Assembly (NCBI GenBank): GCA_032629725.1
Contig: JAFEVB010000020.1
Span: 642,501-706,500 of the forward strand
From: Gremmenia infestans
Lineage: Eukaryota; Ascomycota; Leotiomycetes; Helotiales; Hamatocanthoscyphaceae
Length of the DNA: 64,000 nt
Direction of reading: 5' to 3'
The notes beneath the pieces are model-generated. The model had not been told where the DNA came from. It did not search any database and saw nothing but the letters and a program-made list of their open reading frames with translations. A program made the translations under genes and the position numbers. The stretch's first letter is position 1. The number at the start of each line of letters is the position of its first letter. Positions 11,601 through 23,138 of this stretch are shown here, in pieces.

Positions 11601-14296
11601 GGTAACATAGAATCGAGAGGATCGGACCATATCTGTTCGGTTCGGCGTCCACAAAGAAATCTGCATATCCAACCAAGAGAAACTCTGCGCAGGATCTTCC
11701 AATAGAGGCGGGTACAAAAAGTGAAATCCAACCTCAAAACAAAACAATTCTGGCATACATCATAACTAATGTACACAGTACGGAAAGTAATGCTGTAACA
11801 AGTTACAACACTGGAACGTGCATGCTTGTCACAACAAATCGATGCTTTTATAGTATCTTGGAGCTTACAATAGTATCTTGTTGCCGAAAATTTATACGCC
11901 ATGTCATATTTTTCTTCAAGCGCAAAACGGGTAGGGTTTTAGTACATGCTTTATTTCTATGACGTGTGTTATTGAAGAAGTGGGACCTAAACATACGAGA
12001 CTTTAGAGGTTCAAGGCCTAGCTTGGCAAATCTAATATGAAAATGTAGGAAACCTACTATACAGAATAAGACAAAAAGCGCTAAAGTCGTTGCAGGATAC
12101 CCTTACTTACCTACGTACGAAGTATTGTACTTCGTAGAAGCCTGCAATTGTAATTCCACTAAAATTGCGAGCTAATCACTCTCCGAATCCCGACCCCAAG
12201 CTACTATAGGCTGGGGAAAATGCACTAGTTAGCCCATTCCTGCCATCTATCTACCCTTGCTACTGCTTCTTTCCAACTGTTACTTCCAACTGTTACTTCC
12301 CACTATTTCGTCTCGCAATATGCAGCATATGATCCCTTCCAAACCTGTTATTGCTTTGATCTTGAATGGACTCGTTGGCCATCACTTGTACTAAAATCAT
12401 TCATGATATAATGCAAAAGCTCGATATGTAGCAAACCTTCAGACTCTATTACTACTCGTTATCTTTGAACTAAGTCAGGTCAACACTAGTCTCATATCAC
12501 TGAGCTGCTTTGAATACTCTACACATTACTGTACGATGCTAAAGTATATGAAAATCGTTCGATCTTTCCGTGCCTGATTCGCGCGTCATGTCTCACAAGA
12601 GTTTCGTGGGCATTTCCCGCGTTCCTTCCACGGCTCCGAATTAGGAACTCGTCTGCAGAAAACTGTGTCTAAGACGTTTGAAAATAGGAGAACAATTGGG
12701 AAGCGTGCTTAGAGTTCAACGCTCCATGCAGAAGTCTCATATTCGATCCGCCTTTAACCAGGATGTTTTGATCAGATCACTTCCCGCCAGATCTTCGACA
12801 CTATCTCAGCATGCCCCTAGGTGACCATTGAATTGTCAAATAACAGTGCTTGCTAGTACAGATTTCTTGGTTTCATATATTTTTTACTTGTAAAAGCAGT
12901 GAAAGAAATCATATGCTCAAAAAAAATACCCAGACTCGCTAGTGCAGAAAGTTTGCAAAAGAAAAATTAGAAGTTGCGATCTAAATGGAAAGAGGGATAC
13001 GAGCTTCTTGTATTAGTGTATCTATGATTCTACAAATACCCGTTGCTATCACATAAGTCAAGGGATCTGTAGTACGCATCAATTGAATTGATTCCCGAAT
13101 CTTGGCACAGGGCAATGCTTGCGGCAGTTTCCGCGCTACTATAAGTGTCTGTAAATGATGATAACTATGTATTAGTGCGCCTTTTCTTGCGTGCCGTTCA
13201 TTTGTCGTTCTTATCAGGTTCGAGCTGGTTGATGTATTTAGGACGACACTCTAATCTTAGGCAAAAATTAAAGGCATTAGACAGGCACTCGCAAACTCGA
13301 GTCAAACTGAATTCGACGGAAATGAATTTCCATTAAACGTTAATAATAAGCATTGCTTGGCGATTTATCAAATCTTACTCCTTCGAGGTAATCCGGTTAA
13401 GTTCGATGTCTACAGAAGGTTTACTGGGATATGGTTTCTCCATTTGTCGCGATATCTCCAAATCCACTATTCCGCAACATGCCCCTAGGAGATTACACCA
13501 TGTTAGAGTAATGCAGTGCCTGCAATTCATTAACTTGTTGTTCCGTCACATGTCAAAAGTTTGATTTGCCAACCCATGAACTTGTTTGCAAGCAATTCAA
13601 GACCATCACTACCGCGACTTTTCTACCAACCAGATGACAAGCCTACTTCCCACCGGCAACTTTATCCTGAATTCACTTGGGTCGACGTTGGAAGGCGAAG
13701 AGGGTTTCAATAGAGTGGACAAACTCTAATTAAAGAGTCTTTCCAAACATCGAGTATGGCAATGCTAATCCTATGTTCAAACTGTACTCTTTGATGTAGA
13801 AGGTAGAGCATCCTTTGTCATGCCTAATACACAAGCGTTGTAGGCCAAGATTATACAGTTTGTCACGCGTATTGGTAAACGTCCTTACATTACCTTTATT
13901 CGACCTTGTCAGGAGATGTGATATGCAAAAGAACGTTTTCTCGGATCTTAGAATTACTCTGGCCTTTATCCGCTGCTTTTGAAAAGATGGTAAATGTGTG
14001 ATGAGTAGAAGATGTAATGAGACCCAAAGATGTCCTGAAATATGACTCGGCACTGGTAGAACGAAAATAATCTTCTGATAATAAATTTCGACAACGAGAA
14101 TTTTGAATGAAAGTTCTAGGTGCAGAAATAATATACTCGACCCTAGAATTTCAAAAGCTCTAGGCCAAGAAAGCCTTGATAAGTTCTATGAATTGGAGGT
14201 TGTGATAGAGGAACCTGATATACTCTCTTTCCTAGATGAGAAGCTACACTCCTAAAATAAATTGAACCTGACGCATATTCTTCAATTTATGAATAC
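8640..14296. other. Long gene-poor interval
   Basis: No convincing gene over about 5.6 kb. Visible items: a 9-bp tandem repeat (ttttgagga, about three units near 9457-9485), a CG-dinucleotide run near 10398-10407, a tandem 13-mer (ccaactgttactt) near 12270-12298, and seven exact copies of the TACGGAGTA/TACGAAGTA word family. Minus-strand ORFs at 11475-11756 and 13730-14053 look faintly coding but show no domain; they could be relics. Confidence 0.5.
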
Positions 14297-15449
14297 TCAG
14301 TGGAAATACGGGGCACAAATTCCCCTCACAGTCCCCCACCCCTCATCCAAGGCTTTCACCACATCTTCAGGGAGTGGACCTTTTTCAAGGTTTATAAGAT
14401 TTTCCTCCAACTGTTCCGCTTTACTAGCTCCAATGATAACCGCATCACCAAGCTCCCTCTTGAGTTGCGAATGGTTAGTCATCCATCTCAGTGCACACTC
14501 CGCTTCACTGAGACCATGCTTATTCGCTACCTGTAGGCGCAAGTCAGGGGCCACCCACTGAATCAGAACGCCAGTCTGAAAGCATTCGATACACATACCG
14601 GTCTTAAGATCTCCAGAGCATCGAAATACTCCTCGTTCCAATACCGGCTCCTGTAACTTTGACCCTGCTTCCTTTTTGGATCAAACCTGGATCCCTCCTC
14701 TACTTCCACGTCCGCACCCAGCATATCCCTCGTATACCTCGACGTCAAATAGCCTCCAGCCAGTGGGTTGAACGCAAAGAATGCGATCCCGTACTTTCTC
14801 AAGCATGGGAACAACTCAGGCTCCACCCCACGATGAAGGGCGTTATACACACCCTGATACACGACTGGTTTAATCCAGCCATTCCTTTCGCAAATCTCAC
14901 AGATCTGAGCTACTTCCCAGGATGCGTAATTACTGATGCCGAATCTTCTAAAGTACCCTTCCTTGTGAAGATTGTTGACTTCACGGAGCGTGGTCTCGTA
15001 TGCCGTGCTCCGGTCTGGTGCATGTAAGTACCACATGTCAACCTTATCAGTCTTTAGACTCTCCAAGGATTTCTTCAATGCCAGACGCAGATGTTCCGGA
15101 GAATGAGTAGATTTGACATCTGGTCCAAGACCTATGTTAGCGCGAGGCGAGAACTTGGTGTCCATTACGAGTCCACGGTCTTTCCAGTGTAGCTGACCCA
15201 GATACTGCTCTGAGCTTCCGCCGCCGTAGACAATGGCGGTGTCGATCTCGGAATGTCCGTACTTTTGGAAGACGTCGAGAAGGGATGCACATTCTTCCAG
15301 GCTATGTACGCGGGCTTGTTCGGCTCCTGTCTGGTCTTCAGTACTGGGAGAAGGGGGTGGGGTGGGGTAGAGGGGAGATAAATACCTTGTTTGCCAAGCG
15401 TCATGGCTCCAAATACAATGTCCACGGAAGTTTTGGGGGTTTGTGCCAT
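14297..15449 (-). CDS. Aldo-keto reductase, AKR7 (aflatoxin aldehyde reductase) type
   Basis: An NADPH-dependent cytosolic oxidoreductase of aldehydes and ketones by family; the substrate is unknown. Exons: 15449-15386, 15326-14599, 14530-14297; 341 residues, normal for AKR7. The catalytic tetrad is visible: D50 (EID), Y55 (VYGGG), K79 (DTK), H123 (YLHAPD). The N-terminus FGAMTLGKQGAEQARVH and the YRSRYWNE block near the C-terminal third are family hallmarks. Intron 1 (59 bp) is phase 1 and its removal restores GKQGAEQ. Intron 2 (68 bp, ctgac branch site, ctacag acceptor) joins ALEILRP to VANKHGLSEAE; a shorter acceptor 27 bp earlier also keeps frame but adds nine residues unlike the family. 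The ATG at 15449 is chosen because upstream in-frame sequence has no ATG. Confidence 0.92.
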
Positions 15450-16159
15450 ATTGAAGTTGAGTCTTATCAAACCACTTTAAGTGTAGACAGTAAGTTGAGA
15501 ATTGCAAAGAAGAAAGATGAAATTTATGGACTTGGTGGTGTACGGCGTTAACGGTGTTAATTGTAAATAGGCTCCAGTCACAAATGACTGGTAAATCAGT
15601 TAAACCCCATTTATGAATCATGGGTTGCGTATTCAACCTCCGTTTTACGCAATCGAGCAAATTGACTCGACTGGAGCTAGATAGAATGGCGGCACTTATT
15701 GTCATGGATATATAATGCCCCACTCCGGCGAATATCTTGCATGAGTGCCTCGTGTTCAGTCCAACCGTAACATTAGTTCAAAGCTCAGAAACACAGGGGA
15801 ATATGAGTTACATAGCTGATTATCTGATGCGGAACGTTCATGCGTTTTATATAGATGTTTGGAATTAGAACCCCATTGAGAAGGGCTCCTAAACGACAGA
15901 GAATATGAAACATAACATTTATACATGAATGTAAATCCTATCTCACCCTAGATCCAAACGCCAGTCCCCATGGTTGACAAGCCCATTCCAACCAAGCCTT
16001 GGTTCTTACAAACACCTCTTATCTTGATATAACAATACCACCCACAAATAGAAATAATTTCAACCTTCCCATTTCGCCTTAACGCATCATTTGGAGGCAA
16101 ATCTTGCCAGATACCCCGCCGTCTTTCCTGAAACTGTTCACTATTTTAGATCAAGTAAT
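15450..16159. other. Intergenic spacer
   Basis: This holds the presumed promoter of the aldo-keto reductase (minus strand) and the 3' flank of the subtilase. No ORF with domain support and no RNA gene was seen. Confidence 0.5.
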
Positions 16160-18553
16160 CTAGTTATTTGTGACATTTGGACCGCATGTTCCATCTCCGC
16201 AACAGCCTGCATCCGATCCGGGAGGATCAGCAGTGCAGCCATCCTCGGTACAGTGGCACGCTGTAGGTGATGGTGCAGGCCCAGATGTAGACGAGGGAGC
16301 TATACTTGACGGAGCTGAGCTTTTCGTAGGAGTTGCGGAAGCAGTAGTGAAGTCATCATCATACTCATCATCTCCTTCGAAACCAGCAGCTCCCGAGGTC
16401 ACTGCTGTGTCCGGTACTGTAGTTTGCGCAGCTGTGTTGATTTCTGCGGCGCGGGTGAGTATGTACGCTTCTACTTGCTAGCATGGAGCGTGATCTGTAC
16501 TTACCCGTTAGAGTTGCGGTCAAACCCGCCGTGTCAATAATGTTATCGTTCGCAGCTGTGTCGTTGGTGTCCGTGACATTTGTATCTACGCTTCCGTCTG
16601 AAACCGCAAGCTTCTTCAGTTCATCGTGAGGAATACCAGCGTAGGGATCTTTGCTTGTCGATTTGCTAATTCCATTGTTGAGGAATGCATTTACAGTCTG
16701 TTTACCGGAACCTGTGGGGAAGCCGGTGATGATTCCGTTGAGCTGGTTTGATTGCAGGCGTTTCCAAACTTTTTGCACATCGCTGTCGATTCCTTCGTAG
16801 CTGACGAAGTTTGCCATCACCCCAGCTACCTAAATTTGAAGAACGGAGTCAGTATTAGTCTATATAGTTCAACAATACAATAGTCCAAGTTTTAAAACAC
16901 TCTTCAAATATACAGACTAGGAATATTTTTTCTTGAAACATTTACTTACGAATGGAGAAGCCATGCTTGTTCCTGACTTCTTTATTTGATAGTTGTCTTT
17001 CTCGTTTGAAGCTGCGGTAATGTTCTCACCGGGCGCGATAATAAAAACGTTCGGCCCATAGTTCGAAAACCAAGCCTTTTCGTAGTTCTGGTTAGAAGCA
17101 GCAACGCAGACTGTAGAGCCAGTGTAACTGTTTAGCTTGTTAGTGAAAACAGCCAACAAGCAGATGAGCCCGAAGAATTCCTTACGCGCATGGGGCTTGG
17201 TCTGTCAGAGCATCTGCGTTTCCAGCTGATACAGCTATCGGAATACCGGCCTGGAACGCAGCTGCACAAGCATCCCTCAATCTATCAGATTTAGGAGTCT
17301 TAAGCGACATGTTTATCACCGAGCCACGCCATCCTTTGGGCTTGGGGTTTTGGTTAGTGTGAGATCTCAAAACTCATACCAGAGCACTTACCTTTGAATT
17401 TCGGTTTGACATGTGCTCTTTAGTGACATCACTTAAAGCTACCCAACATTTCAGCAATGTTATCAGATCAGATAAAGTTGCAAACTAACCCTGTGCTAGA
17501 CCGCCATTGGTTGCACTTTTCCCGGGCCCTTTCTTCGCTGGATCTGGAGCAATCACTTTCACGTTGACCAAGTTTGCCTTGTGTGCAGCACCATTCCACT
17601 CTCCACCGGCAATACCAGCAACCTAAAATATGTGTTAGAGGAGTTGGCCGTGGAATATCTAATGGGCCTTCATACATGTGTACCGTGTCCGTGCAAGTCA
17701 TCCTATAAAAGTTAGTTTCTGCTGTCTATATATGAGCCGGAGATTTACCATTGTGTCATTGACATACTTAGAGAATGTCATGCCCTGGAAATTAGACGCT
17801 CGGCTCGTGCGGTCTGATACCTGAGATACCCAAAAGTCCATGTGACTGAGCCTTATGCCACTATCAAGGATATAGATATTTACACCTTCTCCCGCGTCAC
17901 CAAGACTCCACTAGAATTTGCGTGAGTAACAGTTTGGCAATCGTCTCAGGGGGCGATGGATTATCCTTACGTAGTCGCCTTGATATGGAACGGGAAGGCT
18001 GAGTTTGTTTGCCGCAGATATCATTACACTCCACCAGCTCGCACCTGAGTGGACGGTTTTCTCCCATCTTCGCTGAAGAGCACCAGAGGTGGGTGGTGTC
18101 GATTCAAATGATTCTCCGGACTCGTATTCAATAATGGGCTCGCCGTAGGCATCGTGTTCGACGACTTTCACGCCTGGATCGAAACGTACGAGTTCGTGGA
18201 TGGTATGGGAACTTAGTCGTGCACGATAACCACCTAAAGTATGAATGGGGTAAAACATGCTCGCGCTCTCTTCCAAGTTCATCCCGATGCGGATGAAATG
18301 ATCTTGAATTGTATGGCCTTCATGTAAGATCACAATGTATTCATCTTCCTATTTGACAAATTAGCTCGGCTTTCCTTACAGATTTGGGAAGGGATTGAGT
18401 TGCTGGATTGAACGATAGTTCAGGGTGAGAAGAGCACAGAATACGAACCACTAGATCACCATCTGGACGGATATATGGTGCTGGATCTTGGGATCTCGGT
18501 GTCACTAATCCGACGACGGCACGGGCGAACAACAATGCAGTGAGAAGCTTCAT
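16160..18553 (-). CDS. Secreted subtilisin-like serine protease (peptidase S8)
   Basis: Predicted secreted endopeptidase of 597 residues in ten exons: 18553-18449, 18348-17971, 17910-17749, 17702-17676, 17622-17490, 17438-17392, 17340-17186, 17127-16950, 16829-16505, 16443-16160. Exon lengths sum to a multiple of three. Order: signal peptide (MKLLTALLFARAVVGLV), I9 propeptide (EYIVILHEGH to VKVVEHD), then the S8 domain with D177 (YILDSGIR), H221 (HGHGTH), oxyanion N325 (SAGN) and S390 (GTSMASP). The His motif sits on a 27-nt exon. After the catalytic domain comes an acidic and Ser/Thr/Pro-rich linker and a Cys-rich tail (CHCTEDGC, GCCGDGTCG), which is unusual for this family. Residues WVSQVSDRT form a short insert before the RASNF motif; a small splice error there is possible. 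The start is the first ATG; the 12 bp before it open with TTG. Confidence 0.92.
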
Positions 18554-20353
18554 TTTGAACAACAAAAAGGAAATGAAATGGTAGGTTTCGTGTCTGAAGA
18601 AAAGGAGCTATACAGCAATCGACCTTCTAAAGTCTCTCCCTAGACCTATACTTTTCAAACAAGGCTTGGGAAATAAGGCTCAACTGATTGAGTGTTTAAG
18701 ATCCAAAGGAAAATCGGGGAAATCAAGACGCTCTTAACTGATTTCCAAGAACTTGCCGTGAGGCACTGCATATTGGTAAGAATAACGCGATCAGTTTGAA
18801 ACATCGACCGCACCAATTCCCAATGACAGGCTCCATAATTCATCCCATCCTTCAGGAATCAGGAAGCTGGGGAATTTAGCAGCAAAAGGCTTTGATCCCA
18901 AGCCATGTATCCTGTACTCACCCCCTGGGTTACGAGTTGAAGGTTAATTAATTTTATGGGGTAAGGAGTACGGCCGAACGGAAAGAGCGCTTGCTCATTG
19001 GTGGCTCGTACCTTTAGCTCCAAATACCTGGTAATATTCCGTGGTTCAAAGTTTCCCGGTGCTGAAGTCATAAAACTCTTTGACATTTCACTACTCACCT
19101 CATTCGAGAACCAGACATTATAAAGTAGCGAGAGAAACTATGCAGCGCTTTGAAGAAATAGAGCTTATAATGAACCGATGTCCTATACTATCAAGGCCAT
19201 ACATAGGCCGGAACATCTGATTCAGTTTCCATATCTCGACTTGACATACGGTATACTCCGCAATAATGTTCTTTACACGGAGAGCAAGCATTTCATTCTA
19301 GACTGCGAGTCAGATTAAGATCTTCTTCTAGAACTAGAAATGATGAACCGCGCTGACAGGAATTCAATGGCTGGTGCGGCACAAGATACTCGCCGTTTTC
19401 TTGATTCTGACAGCCCTACTTGAACTGTACCCATAAATCCATACTCTGCACCACATGGATAACTCAGATTCGACTATTATAGGGCTCCTAAGAGGTCTAA
19501 ACTCACTTAATAGTGGTCTCTTCTAAATCTCTTAAAGACATGTACTAAAGTAAAGAGAAGAGCTAGGTAGATTTATAGAGGGCCTGTCAGACTCAAGAAA
19601 AAGGCGAGTACATACAGTACTGTACTATACGAAGCACGATGGAATGCCTCCGAAAAATTACCCTTCTTGAAAAGGAGTGGAGATAGATATGCAGACATGT
19701 CACTGATCTTATTGGGGCAGTCGTATATTCCTGCCTGTCCATGCCCCTGGTAAGAAACCTTCAAGGCTGCGTTGGTCAAGCCAAGCCATGTTTGATCCAT
19801 CAAGCTTGTTTCTCCAGGCAGGGCTTAGGAATAAGATGGATCCCTGCGAGCGGATGCCTCAAACAAATACTAGTGCGATGACGTGTCCCAAGAAAAAGCA
19901 AACGTGGGGAGAAAGAGATTAAAATGATGTTGCGAGGATGAGAAGGATTCAAGCTGAGCCGCATTCCTTCCTTTAAGGTTATGCTTGAGCTTATTTCATG
20001 GTTTATTCCGTAACAAGGGGTGCAGTCGCTATTTCCTAGGATTATCGAAATAGAATTGACGAGTTATTCAAGGGATCGATGACATACACATTGTGTAAAC
20101 AAAATTCAAATCTAAAAGCCACAGGTATTATCTATGTAAAAAACCAATGTAGATTAGTCTAGTAGGGCATGCTGAACCCATTTACTTAGAAGCCTTGCAA
20201 AGTGGAGTTATTCTGGTCTGGTACAAAATAAAAGTACGGAGTAGCAAGACTTTAGCGCCTTGGCAAATTGTATACCCAAAGGAGCCCCCGCCTCCCTCCC
20301 TTCCTGTCTCTCAAAACCCATCAACAAACACTCTTCTACCTCCAAAAACCACC
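18554..20353. other. Divergent promoter region, protease and I9-like gene
   Basis: About 1.8 kb separates two genes transcribed away from each other. Short minus-strand ORFs inside (18655-18843, 18859-19098, 19573-19803) show no domain and I treat them as noise. One TACGGAGTA word lies at 20235-20243. If the two flanking genes are co-regulated, shared control sites should lie here. Confidence 0.5.
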
Positions 20354-20725
20354 ATGCTCTATCAACCCCTCCTCTTAATCCTCGTTTCCATCCTCTCTCA
20401 TTCTAAAATGACCACGGCAACACAAGTCCCCTCGGGGACATATCGTGCACCCCTCCATAACTGTGATTACCAACCCCTTGTGCCGAACTCTTACGTTATA
20501 TATTTGACACCAGGGCACTCACTCGAGCAGCACTCTGAGGCCGTAGGAAAGGATCTGAAGCCATTTGTGCACCACGTGTTTGATATGTATACGGAGAAGG
20601 TGGTTTATGTTGGGAGGCCGGTGGACGGGACGTTGTTGGAGGCTATCAGGGCGGATGAAGGGGTTGAGCTTGTGGAGTGTGAGGATGAGCCGCAGTTGGA
20701 TGATGAGTTGGAGAAGGAGCTGTAG
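20354..20725 (+). CDS. Small secreted I9-like (subtilase propeptide/inhibitor-like) protein
   Basis: An uninterrupted ORF of 123 residues from an ATG in good context (caccATGc). Residues 1-22 look like a signal peptide (MLYQPLLLILVSILSHS). The mature part has the pattern of an I9 inhibitor/propeptide fold: NSYVIYLTPGHSLEQH at the start, a central Tyr-rich strand (KVVYVG), then LLEAIRADEGVELVECEDE. This parallels the propeptide of the neighbouring protease (EYIVILHEGHTIQDH and FDPGVKVVEHD). The family includes stand-alone inhibitors and chaperones of subtilases, so inhibition or folding of an S8 protease is the likely role. The tail is very acidic (DDELEKEL). No protease domain follows. Upstream in-frame codons exist but lack signal-peptide character. 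Confidence 0.7.
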   Translation: MLYQPLLLILVSILSHSKMTTATQVPSGTYRAPLHNCDYQPLVPNSYVIYLTPGHSLEQHSEAVGKDLKPFVHHVFDMYTEKVVYVGRPVDGTLLEAIRADEGVELVECEDEPQLDDELEKEL

Positions 20726-21664
20726 GTCAGATTGGATGGGGAATTGGCTGGTGGTTGGTATACCTAACTTCTCTGCACTGAAGAAAGTATTTCGCGATTT
20801 TGACTGACTTTGTCTCAGGCGTTAGGAGTTTACAAATGTCGAACAACCAAGAAGGGTTTTGGTGCAAGGTTATCATGCTAGTTTGGCTGTCTCCCTCGGC
20901 AGCAGTGGCAAATTGGGATGCAGGACGCCTTTCACCTCACTGAATCCTGCGTCTCAGAATCCGAAGTAGGAGCTTGGAGCCAAGGGAAGAAACCGAAAAT
21001 GCATATTACATTTTGCTCAATGAGGCCATTAACATTGTTTTCGCATCTTGAGGCTTTCACTGTACTGTACTCGTGGTCAAAAAACCTGGATCTGTCAGGC
21101 CTAGGCTTGACCAGAGACTCACCATTTGTAGTATTTGCGAGCTTCAAGCTTGGAGTAGATAGATATCCGTAGCTGCTGTAGTTTAAACCCTACTTCACCT
21201 TAACGATCTATATAGTGAGTGGTACTTGCCTTTTAGCGATCCGGTTGTGTTGACGCATTGCGACCTCCACAGAACTAACATTATTATATTCGCTTCATAT
21301 TGCGGGAATCGTCGAACTAGGGTTAATCTATGTGTTATCCAGAGCTCGATACACTTTGGAGCTGAACGACTGGTGGAAAGAATGGATTCTAATAAGTTTC
21401 GCCTGGAGAGACAAACAAACACGTCTACTTAGGTACGTTTGTCATGTGGAATGGTATGATATAGACATTATCCAGGATTTCAACGGCTGGCATTCCTGAC
21501 CTGTTCCGGCATTTTGTTAAGCGTCCACGCTAAGAGGCCCCTCCCCCTTTTATAGGCGAGGTACATCAGCTACTTGAGCAAAAGTGCCTGAACAGAAACA
21601 GAAACAGTGGCATCGAGAATCGTAAGTCGTATTGCTAGAGCTCTCACAGAGGCTACCACAGTAA

Positions 21665-22710
21665 TCACAATTCGACTATCTCAACAGGATTGCCCACATC
21701 CGTCGTGCTTTGATACACAACCGCAGCATTGACAAGTAGCCCACCATTTCCGCCAGCGGGACCCACCATCAATCGCTGCCACAAAATACCCTTGACTCCA
21801 TACCAAACCACTTTTATTGCGTCCAACCAAGCATAACTAGGAAGAAGGTCTAATACGACGCCTCCCTTCTTCCGGCCCTGAAGCCTCTCATAAGCAAGTT
21901 GTCCCTCATCCCAAAATACAGCCTCTCGACCGTGTCCAGAATGTATGTGCCCAAAAACATGAAGCTTGGGCTTCACTTGCCATATTTCATCCAGTAGACC
22001 GGCGCATCCCAAGTCGAGGTCAAGATGGTATCGGGGAGGGGAATGGGTGATTAGTACGTCGGTGTTTTGTGGAATTCGATTCTCCCATGGTGGAAGGTGT
22101 CTTTGATATTGAAATCTTCATGTTTACGAATTAATTACTAACTGCAAGACTGTCTTGGAAGCAGAACTTACCCAAAATCGGATCCACCACATTGAGGAAT
22201 ATCGGGGCTTCCATAGAAATTAAGCTTCCTTCCGCCCTTAAACTTCAAGGTAATGGCTTTATTCTCCAAATAATGGATGGACCTGAAGTTCAACTTCTTT
22301 CTCTTGTCTTCTGCCTTTCTCGATTTGGGATCGAAATAGCTGTCGTGGTTCCCCGCAATAACGATCTTCTCTCTGTGGGGCAACGAAGCTAGCCAGTCCA
22401 GCTGGGCCTGTATCTGCTCCACCGTCCCCGCATTCGTCAAATCGCCAGCGTGGATCAGAAGGTCGCCATCAGGTACAGGAAGGGTGTTTGTATGTGTATC
22501 TGATATGCAGACGACTCGGATTGTGGGCTTGTTTCGATGTGGCTTAAAGGGCGCGCCTCGGAATAGGAGCAGGATGTGGTAGATCAGATTGATCAATGCT
22601 CGCAGAGGGGATGCGAGGATTATGTCGAGAGGCGTTGGAGGGTCGAACATGTTCTTTCTTCTTGACCACGGCCATTGTACATTTCGTCTTGCGCGGACTC
22701 CTGCTGCCAT
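21665..22710 (-). CDS. Calcineurin-like metallophosphoesterase
   Basis: 324 residues in two exons (22710-22172, 22100-21665; intron 71 bp, phase 2). All metal-binding motifs of the family are present: ISDTHT, HAGDLT, GNHDS, LITHSPPRYH and GHIHSGHG. Their order and spacing resemble the MPPED/UPF0046 group of class III phosphoesterases. The substrate cannot be told from sequence. A hydrophobic stretch near residues 28-50 (IILASPLRALINLIYHILLL) could anchor it in a membrane. Splicing joins GSDFG to HLPPWENRIPQNTDV, restoring family sequence. It is divergent from the anoctamin gene, starts about 430 bp apart. Confidence 0.9.
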
Positions 22711-23138
22711 GGCTTCGACGTGTTGCTCTTCAGTATTTTTCGTGGATAGTAATTACGTTGGGAAGACGATGGCGACCAGTCATTTGAATTCGTTGCTATT
22801 CGTAGTTGGAGTAGTGGTATTGATTATTATCATTATACAGAGCAATGGAAGCTCAGAGGTAGTTCAAAGACATTAATGGACACGGTGTCAACCAACGGCG
22901 AGGCTCTCATGTGGTGTTACAAGGTTGGAGCGATCATTTGGCGGGGGGGTTCGCTAATCTTACAGGGATAAGCTCCCTTGTAACCAACGTCATAGGTACT
23001 GAAGACTGCCACTGCCTTGTTAAGGAAAACAACACCAAGCAGCCACCATCTTGTGGCAGCGCGCCAACTTACCCTCCTCACTCTTCCCTCTTCTCCTTCT
23101 CTCTTCTTTTATACAGTCTGCTACAACATCACGCAGAT

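Noticed and set aside
11422..11902. Overlapping minus-strand ORFs with partly protein-like composition
   Set aside because: Three frames compete, no domain is recognisable and no splice model gives a coherent protein; at best a relic.
13730..14053. 107-codon minus-strand ORF
   Set aside because: Codons look weakly coding, but no motif, no ATG context and no exon partners were found.
14557..14598. 41-bp version of aldo-keto reductase intron 2
   Set aside because: In frame, but it leaves nine extra residues against family sequence; the 68-bp intron with a ctgac branch site fits better.
17749..17910. Ultra-short intron in subtilase exon 3 (GTATCTCAG...CGAG, 26 bp)
   Set aside because: Removing it breaks the frame and it is below any usual fungal intron size; WVSQVSDRT is kept as coding insert.
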